A DNA stretch of 64,000 nucleotides from JAFMKE01 sp037624485 (GTDB taxonomy: Bacteria; Bacteroidota; Bacteroidia; Chitinophagales; UBA8649): positions 1 through 64,000 of the forward strand of contig JASJJC010000024.1 of assembly GCA_037624485.1 (NCBI GenBank), written 5' to 3'. The position numbers and the translations under genes are program-made. Shown here piece after piece: positions 52,269-59,324 of the stretch; the first letter of the stretch is position 1, and every line of letters begins with the position of its first letter. The notes under the pieces are model-generated. The model was not told the origin of the DNA. It was given only the letters and a program-made list of their open reading frames with translations, and ran no database searches.

Positions 52269-53180
52269 TTAAAAATTTGCGTATTCATTAGTAATCATAA
52301 TCTGTATTTGAAGCTCTTGGAAATTTTTATCTGAAGCAAAATAGCTCATATGATACTGAATCTCTGCTGCTGAAGGGTCCCTGACCAACAAGCTCTGGTA
52401 AGCCCATATAATGAGCCCTTCATAGAATTGAGAAGATGAGGACATTATTTCCATGAACTCTCCCCTATTCGTTCCTGGCAGTCCAACGATAATACCAGAC
52501 ACATTATTTTCAATCATCTCGAATGAAACATCATATTCCTGTTGGGTTGGAAAGCGATAGAACAAATCGTAAAATGTTGCATTTACAAAATTAAAGGTAT
52601 TCATGTTGATGATGTCATAGACATAATTATCAATCATTCTATAAAAAACTTCTTGAATGCCTATTGAATCTTTCATGTAGTTTTGTGGGATGGCTAAAAC
52701 TGCATCTATCTCATTCACTTGATCCCTATGATAAGCTGCATTTGCGGAATCTCCTGAAGCCATTGCAGCTTGCATGGAATTCACAAAATTATTTCTATCC
52801 TCTAGAAGGTAGTCATTCTCAACACCCTCTATCATACGAGCTTTTACCACTTCAAACAATCGATAATAATAGGCGCGTTGATAGCTCGAATCGCCTGGAA
52901 TTAAGGTAATATCACTTTGCAATTTTTCGATTAAACTTCTTCGAGCTTCTTCGCTAAGCTCAGCATTTTGAAGAGTTGTTAACTCGAGTGCCATTTCAGT
53001 ATCTAATGGTTCTCGACCGATTAAATCAATAAATACTCTATTGATATAATTCTCCACTTGAAGCGTAGATATATAAGTGTTGTCTACAGGGTCATTATCT
53101 GGTATAAATATTTCTTCCTTCTCACAAGCGCTGAAAGCAAGAAGTAAAAGAAAAGTTAAAATGTGAGATAAATAATTGAT
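52269..53180 (-). CDS. DUF1549-like lipoprotein, probable ATC start
   Basis: About 303 residues from an ATC at 53180. A GTG at 53057 also opens the frame but would delete the strong lipoprotein signal NYLSHILTFLLLLAFSAC (Cys19, then EKEE). Between the previous in-frame stop and the signal there is no ATG, GTG or TTG; ATC at 53180 sits about 17 nt after the predicted transcription start and is the best-placed near-cognate codon. The region VENYINRVFIDLIGREPLDTEM is the DUF1549 opening (xxYIxRVFxDLxGRxPxxxE). The rest is helical, without haem motifs. First gene of the operon. Confidence 0.65.
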   Translation of the reverse strand: MNYLSHILTFLLLLAFSACEKEEIFIPDNDPVDNTYISTLQVENYINRVFIDLIGREPLDTEMALELTTLQNAELSEEARRSLIEKLQSDITLIPGDSSYQRAYYYRLFEVVKARMIEGVENDYLLEDRNNFVNSMQAAMASGDSANAAYHRDQVNEIDAVLAIPQNYMKDSIGIQEVFYRMIDNYVYDIINMNTFNFVNATFYDLFYRFPTQQEYDVSFEMIENNVSGIIVGLPGTNRGEFMEIMSSSSQFYEGLIIWAYQSLLVRDPSAAEIQYHMSYFASDKNFQELQIQIMITNEYANF

Positions 53181-53202
53181 GCTACTTAGTTTTGTATTCT
53201 AT

Positions 53203-53210
53203 CAAATATA
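53203..53210 (-). promoter_or_regulatory. -7 promoter element (TATATTTG) of the DUF1549-DUF1501-type B operon
   Basis: An exact TAnnTTTG match on the minus strand about 23 bp before the proposed ATC start; it places the transcription start too close for any longer reading frame. No clear -33 TTTG. Confidence 0.5.
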
Positions 53211-53399
53211 AACAATTGAGCGTAAAGGAAAGAATTGGAATCATGACCTAAATAATTTCAAAGGATAAGTCTGGTGCAATTAAGGTATTCTATGAATATT
53301 TGATAACATATCAGGTAGGTGTTGTCAAATAAAAAGACTGTTTCTTACTATCTTTATATTCTACTCAAGTATTGATTAGGTAACCGCAATATAAATGTC

Positions 53400-53849
53400 A
53401 TGCAAATAATTGAATCCCAAATAGAAATTGAAGCTCCAAAATCGCTGGTTTGGGAGATATTACTTGATTTTGATAATTATCATTTATGGAATCCATTCAC
53501 ACCTAAAATTGAATGCGACATGGTAATTGGTAACCCTGTTCATCTACATGTTGATATGAAGCTGAATAAAAAAATCAGGATACAAACAGAAACTTTACTT
53601 TGGAACAAAACCGAAGAGTCTATCGCTTGGGGCATCACTAAAACATTTCCTGTGCGCACTGAACGCGCACAAATTTTAGAGGTACTTAGTCCGATTAAAA
53701 CAAGGTACTATACCTATGATAAGTTTTGGGGTTTATTGGTTCCACTCGTCATGCTTGGCTTCAAAAAAGACATTCAAAATGGATTTGACGCGGTCGGGGT
53801 CAGTTTAAAAAAGCGTGCTGAAGACTTATATCTTCAGCGCAGCCAGTAA
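53400..53849 (+). CDS. SRPBCC (START-like) family protein
   Basis: A 149-residue single-domain protein of the SRPBCC/polyketide-cyclase helix-grip fold, which binds hydrophobic ligands. The typical start QIIESQIEIEAPKSLVWEILLDFDNYHLWNPF (split at the LVWEILL helix) and the long C-terminal helix (NGFDAVGVSLKKRAED) are seen. No catalytic residues can be assigned. It converges on the SDR gene; the two coding ends overlap by 24 bp. Its neighbours are modifying enzymes of hydrophobic small molecules, so a lipid or metabolite carrier role fits. The 190-bp gap upstream (53211-53399) holds no gene. Confidence 0.85.
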   Translation: MQIIESQIEIEAPKSLVWEILLDFDNYHLWNPFTPKIECDMVIGNPVHLHVDMKLNKKIRIQTETLLWNKTEESIAWGITKTFPVRTERAQILEVLSPIKTRYYTYDKFWGLLVPLVMLGFKKDIQNGFDAVGVSLKKRAEDLYLQRSQ

Positions 53850-54791
53850 TTCTTCCGAACGTTGCCAAAGAGCAGCGCCATTGGTGGGTTTTAGTGCTTT
53901 ATCATCCATAGCTTTGTCTTGCATCAAATGCAAGTATAAATTTTTTCTACCGCTTATATCCTTGGCACATGCTAAATAAATTGCTGGTTTAGCTGCCTTT
54001 TCTGGTGAGCTAAAAAACAAAGTAAAAACTCCTTTCAAAATTGGCTGCACCCACGCTGGTGCTTTTCGCGCAATATTGGAGTTAACCGGACCAGGACACA
54101 TAGCAAATACGTCAATATTTTTAGATTCTTTTGACAATCGTAGAGAAAGCTGAACGGCAAAAGTATTTAAGACCAATTTATAATAGCCATAGAGTTCAAT
54201 CACCTTACCCATATTGTATTCCTCAAAAATTCCTAAGTTTTGAAAATCAATTGCTTTATTGGTTCGATGAGATTCTGAGGAGATAAAAATAATACGTGCG
54301 GCTGAGGGGATTAAATTATTATTGAGTAAGCCGTTTACCAAATAAAACTTGGATAGATAATTCACTTGAAACATTTCATCCAATCCACTGGCTAGCTCTT
54401 TTGCGCCACTTGGGACCATCGCAGCATTAAAAATGGCGACATTCAAAGCAACATTCTTTTGAGAAAGCTGATCTACCAGTGAATTGATGCTATTAAAATC
54501 ACTTAAGTCTACAGAAATAATTTCAAACTGCTTGGACTCAAAGGTATTGCTCAGTCTCTCTTGGGTTTCATTGATTTGACTTCGGCAAGCCAGATATACA
54601 AAAGCACCTCGCTCCAAAAGTTGAACAGCGATGGCATAACCTAAGCCTGAATTTGCTCCGGTTACTAGACAAGTTTTTCCATCTAATCTCTCCGTATCAT
54701 TTAACTCCCCAATGGGGGTTTGCTTCCTAAACAAATCAATAATCCCGTTCATGGTTGCCATGAAGGGATTTTTATACTTAGCTTTTGTCAT
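53826..54791 (-). CDS. short-chain dehydrogenase/reductase
   Basis: A 321-residue NAD(P)-dependent SDR of the classical/retinol-dehydrogenase-like type. Cofactor motif TGANSGLG (44-51), NAAM structural motif (IFNAAMVPSG), catalytic Ser in IFISSESHRT, and the Y-x3-K pair in ELYGYYKLVL. About 35 residues precede the Rossmann fold and could be a membrane-associated helix (MATMNGIIDLF), as in oxidoreductases of lipids. Its start overlaps the sulfotransferase stop by 4 bp, so it is coupled to that gene and to DUF1214 in one operon; it would oxidise or reduce the same substrate class. Confidence 0.9.
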   Translation of the reverse strand: MTKAKYKNPFMATMNGIIDLFRKQTPIGELNDTERLDGKTCLVTGANSGLGYAIAVQLLERGAFVYLACRSQINETQERLSNTFESKQFEIISVDLSDFNSINSLVDQLSQKNVALNVAIFNAAMVPSGAKELASGLDEMFQVNYLSKFYLVNGLLNNNLIPSAARIIFISSESHRTNKAIDFQNLGIFEEYNMGKVIELYGYYKLVLNTFAVQLSLRLSKESKNIDVFAMCPGPVNSNIARKAPAWVQPILKGVFTLFFSSPEKAAKPAIYLACAKDISGRKNLYLHLMQDKAMDDKALKPTNGAALWQRSEELLAALKI

Positions 54792-55984
54792 TTGATTATA
54801 AATTCTTTGTAATAAAAATCGAAGTTAGTTTGTACTTCTTGCTTCGTCAAATTAAATTGATCCAAGCTATATCTATGTATGCCATATTTATGCTGCTTGT
54901 TTAAATTATTAATTTGAGTGACCGCTTCTTGTTCTGCATTCGTCCAATTAATTTGTGCAAAATCAGCTATTTTTTTTAACTCTTTCTTGTAATCATTAAC
55001 CATATCTGTATAACTAATGTGCAAGACTGGAAAGGATGGGTTAGCTTGCCAGAATTTCATTGCATCTTTAAGCATCTTCACATCCTTATTCATCCAATGC
55101 CGGGCTAAGCGAGCGGCATTAACCTCATCACTAAATATCCGATTACTATGATAAAGCATACTGGAAAACGATGGAATAACTTTTAGTGGGTCTCGATAGG
55201 TATGAACGACCTTAGCGTCGGGAAAGACTTTTTGAATCGTATGCATTTGGCCGAGGTGCTCAGGCGTTTTGAGTACCCAGTGTTCTTTTGGATTTTGCCA
55301 TTGCAATACCTTTAGAACACGCTTCATGTATTGATAAGGAGCTACAGGATCTTGTTTACTGACCCATTTTACGAATGAAGGCACATGCATGGTTGCTTCC
55401 GAAACTGCAGATAGGAAGGTCATCTCATTTAATAAAACATCTTCTTCGGGAGCTTCAAACTCCACAGGGTGAATGGCAAAGAAATCAGGAGACATAAAGC
55501 GTAATGCCCTCTCCGCGGTTTTGGCAAAATTGATTCTTTTTTTGTTCTTCCCATCATACGGAAGAGGCACAGGGTTTAATGCTTCCCATGAACTCAAAGA
55601 TCTCAGCTGAGGATGGGCGGCTAACAAGCGATGCAAGCGGGTAGTCCCTGTTCTTTGTAAGCCGGTAATAATGAGTGGAGTTTTAATTTCAATGTTTTCA
55701 ATCGCGGGATGTCTTTTGATAAGATCCTCTAGGTGCAATCTATTTTGTAAAATACCTAAGATTCTTTCTTTAGTTATAAACCGACCAAAAGGATGCATTT
55801 GGGCTTCAGTATTTATAGCATCAATCAGGCGAGTCAGCGTTTCGTGCAAATTCCCCTTACCAAAATCGTTTAAGCCTGTTTTTTGCTTGGCTTTGTTTAA
55901 TAAGTCATCCGCATTCAGCTTTATTTTAAAGCCGATGGCATTAAATAAGCTTATGAGAAAAGGTCTTTTACTCGCTAACATCAT
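54788..55984 (-). CDS. sulfotransferase family protein (PAPS-dependent)
   Basis: A 398-residue enzyme that would move sulfate from PAPS to a hydroxyl of a small molecule or lipid. I chose ATG 55984 (twin ATG at 55981), which overlaps the preceding gene by only 17 bp; a longer form would run 104 bp into it. The 5'-phosphosulfate loop is TGLQRTGTTRLHRLL (108-122), and the 3'-phosphate region is VVHTYRDPLKVIPSFSSML. A catalytic His/Glu pair is suggested by HPVEFEAPEED. Members of this branch often neighbour DUF1214 proteins, as here. PAPS-making genes are not in the window. Confidence 0.88.
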   Translation of the reverse strand: MMLASKRPFLISLFNAIGFKIKLNADDLLNKAKQKTGLNDFGKGNLHETLTRLIDAINTEAQMHPFGRFITKERILGILQNRLHLEDLIKRHPAIENIEIKTPLIITGLQRTGTTRLHRLLAAHPQLRSLSSWEALNPVPLPYDGKNKKRINFAKTAERALRFMSPDFFAIHPVEFEAPEEDVLLNEMTFLSAVSEATMHVPSFVKWVSKQDPVAPYQYMKRVLKVLQWQNPKEHWVLKTPEHLGQMHTIQKVFPDAKVVHTYRDPLKVIPSFSSMLYHSNRIFSDEVNAARLARHWMNKDVKMLKDAMKFWQANPSFPVLHISYTDMVNDYKKELKKIADFAQINWTNAEQEAVTQINNLNKQHKYGIHRYSLDQFNLTKQEVQTNFDFYYKEFIIK

Positions 55985-57152
55985 CAAGTTCATTAAGCTT
56001 AAATAAGGTGCAATGTGGTTCGGGAAATTCATTGGCAAACCACCATCTCCAGAGCATTGTCCCTTGGACATGGCCAGTGGTACTTATCCAGTTTTTATAT
56101 CCCTTATTTTCTCGTGAAACATGAACCACTACCCGCCCATCGTCCTCAAGTATCGCACTTTGTGCATTGATATGAATGGGATGATAGCGATAGTCTAAGG
56201 ATTCCATCCAATGATTATTGAGCTGAAAATTCCAATACCTACAAGCAGGTGGTTTTACCTCGATTTTCAAGACTTCATCAGCTGCAATTTTCCAATAGCT
56301 ATGGTAATAGGCAATGTTTTTATCTCCCCCGGCTGCATTTGATTTTTCCGGAGACATTTGTGGCAATTGATTGGCGTGTTTTTCAAAATCGTTTGACCAT
56401 TTAGCAAACAATAAAGAAGCTCCAGAAACAAATGTTCCAGCTAAGTCTAAGCCTTCAGAAATTGCTTGAGGAGATAAGGATTTAGGAGCGATAGGACCAT
56501 TAATTGTCCCCACTTCAAGTGCTGCAATATTTTCCTTTTCACGATTCATAAAAGTTTGCCTAACCATAAGCATTGTGGTTTCATCTTCAAGCTTTAACCA
56601 GTTTTGCCCTCTGGGATTTTTACTCACTATAATCTCAAAAGTACCATCTTCATTTAACACTAAATCATCGCCCTCTAGACTCCCGCATGGTGAAAGCCCT
56701 CCGGTAGAACCATAACTTCCATTTTGGGTGAAAAAGCCTATATAAAAAACATCATTTCGTTGGCCAGTAATACGATATTCATAGTTCCCATTGATTTGCG
56801 CATTCTGATAGTAGTTATCTGGATTATCAGCACCTAACTTAACCGTTTCGTGCACAAGTCGTTTCAATACAGGAAATTCCGGATCATTATATTCCGTAAA
56901 AGCTTCAAGACCCGCTCTTGTTAGTCTTGCTAAGTATCGATATGCCTCTGCCTGCGTTCTGGCATTTTGAGGTGGATTACCATAAAGTATTGAACCTCCG
57001 GCAGCTTTAAGTGTATCGCAATATTGATCCCAGGTTTGTCCAGTAATTAACTGAGCACCGATCTCATCATCAAGAGTTATCCCCTTCATTTTCAAGGTCA
57101 ACAGCTTCCACTTTTTAATAAGATTTAAAATAAACGATAGGATTCCTTTCAT
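55968..57152 (-). CDS. DUF1214-domain protein
   Basis: A 394-residue protein, first gene of the DUF1214-sulfotransferase-SDR operon. The C-terminal ~110 residues carry the DUF1214 signature (CRYWNFQLNNHWMESLDY, DGRVVVHVSRENKGYKNWI, MLWRWWFAN). Before that is a beta-rich region (DGTFEIIVSKNPRGQNWLKLEDETTMLMVRQTF, split at NPRGQN). No signal peptide is clear: the N-terminus is hydrophobic but begins ILSFILNLIKKWKLL. DUF1214 has no firmly known activity; it is often found beside sulfotransferases and dehydrogenases of lipid or steroid metabolism. Divergent from the epimerase gene with 76 bp between starts. Confidence 0.82.
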   Translation of the reverse strand: MKGILSFILNLIKKWKLLTLKMKGITLDDEIGAQLITGQTWDQYCDTLKAAGGSILYGNPPQNARTQAEAYRYLARLTRAGLEAFTEYNDPEFPVLKRLVHETVKLGADNPDNYYQNAQINGNYEYRITGQRNDVFYIGFFTQNGSYGSTGGLSPCGSLEGDDLVLNEDGTFEIIVSKNPRGQNWLKLEDETTMLMVRQTFMNREKENIAALEVGTINGPIAPKSLSPQAISEGLDLAGTFVSGASLLFAKWSNDFEKHANQLPQMSPEKSNAAGGDKNIAYYHSYWKIAADEVLKIEVKPPACRYWNFQLNNHWMESLDYRYHPIHINAQSAILEDDGRVVVHVSRENKGYKNWISTTGHVQGTMLWRWWFANEFPEPHCTLFKLNELDDVSE

Positions 57153-57228
57153 GTGCAGATGTTGAACATTTTAGTTGTAAAATCTAAGCATAAATATATA
57201 CCTTCAATTCTCTTTAAACTAAAATTTT

Positions 57229-58206
57229 ATGGGAAAAATAGGTATTACAGGAGCATCTGGACATATTGGAGGGGTATTGTGCCAGCAGTTAATTGCCAAA
57301 GGGTATGACATTGGAGTGTTTGTATATCAATCCAAGTTAGCACTCGATATCCCCCAGCATGCAGGAGATATAAGTCAATCGAAAGATGTCGAAGATTTTG
57401 TTCAACAATATGATTCCATCATTCATTTGGCTGCAGATATATCTGTGGATAGCAAATCGAAGGTGAAAATGTGGGAAACCAATGTAAAGGGGACACAAAA
57501 CATCGTTGATGCTTGTCTAAAATTTAAAGTCAAGCGATTGGTTCATTTCACAAGTATTGCGGCGATAGACCAATTCCCTTTGGAGCAGGCAGTAGATGAA
57601 ACCCGAACCCTAGTCAATATGAACTCCAAAACTGCAACAAGCTATGGTCAATCAAAAGCTGAAGCTGAACGAGTTGTTCGAAAAGGCATTGAAGATGGTT
57701 TAGACGCTGTTATGATTGCACCTACTTCAGTATTAGGCCCTATGGACTATAAGCCTTCCGTATTGGGTCAATCGTTGCTTGACATGTATTACAATCGCTT
57801 ACCGGCTGTTGTAAAAGGAGGACAAGACTGGGTCGATGTTAGAGACATCGTAAAAGGAACTATAAGTGCTTTAGAAAATGGTCGAGCCGGAGAAAAATAT
57901 TTATTGGGCAGTGAGTTTTTAACTATTCAAGAATTATCTCAACTGATTGGTGACATCTATAATCGTAAAGTACCTTCCTTGGCTTTACCATTTTGGATTG
58001 CCCGATTAGGCGTACCCTTTGAGGAATTAAAGAGTAGAAAAAGTGGCAAACCCAATGGCTTTACACAAGAAGGCTTGACTGCTTTAAAGTATGGGAATAC
58101 AAAAATTAGTCATGAAAAAGCTTCAAAGGAATTGGCATATCAGCCACGATCAGTGAGAGAGTCTTTGAAAGACACTTTGGATTGGCTAGTTGAACATTAC
58201 AGTTAA
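57229..58206 (+). CDS. NAD-dependent epimerase/dehydratase (extended SDR)
   Basis: A 325-residue extended SDR of the dihydroflavonol reductase/3-beta-hydroxysteroid dehydrogenase-like group. Glycine motif GITGASGHIGG at the start, SIIHLAADIS, HFTSIAA with catalytic Ser/Thr, and Y-x3-K in SYGQSKAEAE. It has the substrate-domain motif IAPTSVLGPMDYKPS. The substrate is not known. It diverges from the DUF1214 operon and is followed 18 bp later by the metallo-beta-lactamase-fold gene, which is probably co-transcribed. Confidence 0.9.
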   Translation: MGKIGITGASGHIGGVLCQQLIAKGYDIGVFVYQSKLALDIPQHAGDISQSKDVEDFVQQYDSIIHLAADISVDSKSKVKMWETNVKGTQNIVDACLKFKVKRLVHFTSIAAIDQFPLEQAVDETRTLVNMNSKTATSYGQSKAEAERVVRKGIEDGLDAVMIAPTSVLGPMDYKPSVLGQSLLDMYYNRLPAVVKGGQDWVDVRDIVKGTISALENGRAGEKYLLGSEFLTIQELSQLIGDIYNRKVPSLALPFWIARLGVPFEELKSRKSGKPNGFTQEGLTALKYGNTKISHEKASKELAYQPRSVRESLKDTLDWLVEHYS

Positions 58207-58224
58207 ATTAAATAATAGTTGCGT

Positions 58225-59238
58225 ATGAAAAAGATCATCCTCTTTGTTCTCACCTCTTTTACACTCATTTTTATTTTATTGCTGACTATTCGTCCACGAC
58301 CCGAGCAACTACAAAGGTATTTAGTTCATCCAGCACCGAAGGCTCAAGGCGATCATTTAACCGTTCAATTTTTAGGCAACACTAATCTTCTTTTTTCAGA
58401 TGGGAAAACATCCATATTAACGGATGGGTTTTTTACGCGCCCAAACTCTGTTAAGGTATTATTCGGTAAGGTATCCCCAAATCGAGAAACAATAATAAGT
58501 TCTCTAGAAAGAGCTAGTATTGTGCATTTAGATGCAGTAATTCCTGTGCACTCCCATTTCGACCATGCTATGGATGCGGCGATGGTTGCGGACATATGTG
58601 GGGCACAACTCATCGGCTCATCCTCTACTGCAAACATCGGAAGAGGTTATGGTTTGAGTGAAGGTCAGCTTCAAGTTCCTGAATTAGGTAGCATGATTCA
58701 AGTAGGTGAATTTGAAATCACTTTTATTCAATCCAATCATTGGCAATATCCGGATCCAAAAGAAAGAGAGCGGTTGCTTAATTGCGCAATTGAGGATCCA
58801 CTGAAGACGCCCGCTTCCATATATGCTTATAAAGAAGGTATAAGTTATACCATACTGATCAAACATGATTCAACACGAATTGCCATTCAAGGAAGCGCAG
58901 GGTTTAAGAAGAATAGTATTAAAGATTTTGATGCAGACATTTTGTTTCTTGCAGTTGCAGGTTTGGATGTGATGGATGAGGCATACAACAACAACTATCA
59001 AAATCTTTTGATTGCCCCCTTAAAGCCAGAAGTACTTGTTCCCATTCACTGGGACGATTTTACCGTTTCCCTCTCAGAAAAACCATTGGCAACGCCTAAT
59101 GTCTTGTTTAACTTAAAGTTTGGCAGTGATTTATCCAAGGCGTTTAGAAAGCTAGAAAAGCGGAATCCAGAGAGAACGATAAAGATTCTTAAGTCATTTT
59201 CGCCTTATTCTATCAATGACCTAAAAGAGCCGAACTAA
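58225..59238 (+). CDS. membrane-anchored metallo-beta-lactamase-fold hydrolase
   Basis: A 337-residue MBL-fold protein. I chose ATG 58225; a TTG 6 bp upstream is in frame. A single N-terminal hydrophobic helix (KIILFVLTSFTLIFILLLTI) is an uncleaved anchor or signal. The metal motif is HSHFDH (H109, H111, D113, H114), with later ligands likely at SNHWQYP and VPIHWDDF. The first glycine-rich strand is FLGNTNLLFSDGKTSILTD. It resembles UlaG/NAPE-PLD-like lipid or phosphodiester hydrolases more than beta-lactamases. The substrate is unknown; the neighbours suggest a hydrophobic one. Confidence 0.86.
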   Translation: MKKIILFVLTSFTLIFILLLTIRPRPEQLQRYLVHPAPKAQGDHLTVQFLGNTNLLFSDGKTSILTDGFFTRPNSVKVLFGKVSPNRETIISSLERASIVHLDAVIPVHSHFDHAMDAAMVADICGAQLIGSSSTANIGRGYGLSEGQLQVPELGSMIQVGEFEITFIQSNHWQYPDPKERERLLNCAIEDPLKTPASIYAYKEGISYTILIKHDSTRIAIQGSAGFKKNSIKDFDADILFLAVAGLDVMDEAYNNNYQNLLIAPLKPEVLVPIHWDDFTVSLSEKPLATPNVLFNLKFGSDLSKAFRKLEKRNPERTIKILKSFSPYSINDLKEPN

Positions 59239-59260
59239 ATATTTTCTCGCTGAATCTTCC

Positions 59261-59301
59261 AAAAAAAAATGGTGGTCAAGCTCAAAGCTTGACCACCATT
59301 T
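59261..59301 (-). terminator. Rho-independent terminator of the cupredoxin adhesin gene
   Basis: A perfect 15-bp stem (59267-59281 with 59287-59301, loop TCAAA) is followed, on the minus strand, by a continuous T run (from the nine-A tract at 59261-59269). It lies 23 bp past the stop of the minus-strand gene at 59325. Confidence 0.88.
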
Positions 59302-59324
59302 AAAGCTAAACCCCTTTAGCTATA

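Noticed and set aside
51066..54000. CRISPR-like or other short spaced repeats in the intergenic stretch around 53211-53399, and a possible tRNA there.
   Set aside because: No regularly spaced repeats, no cloverleaf and no acceptor-stem pairing were found by eye.
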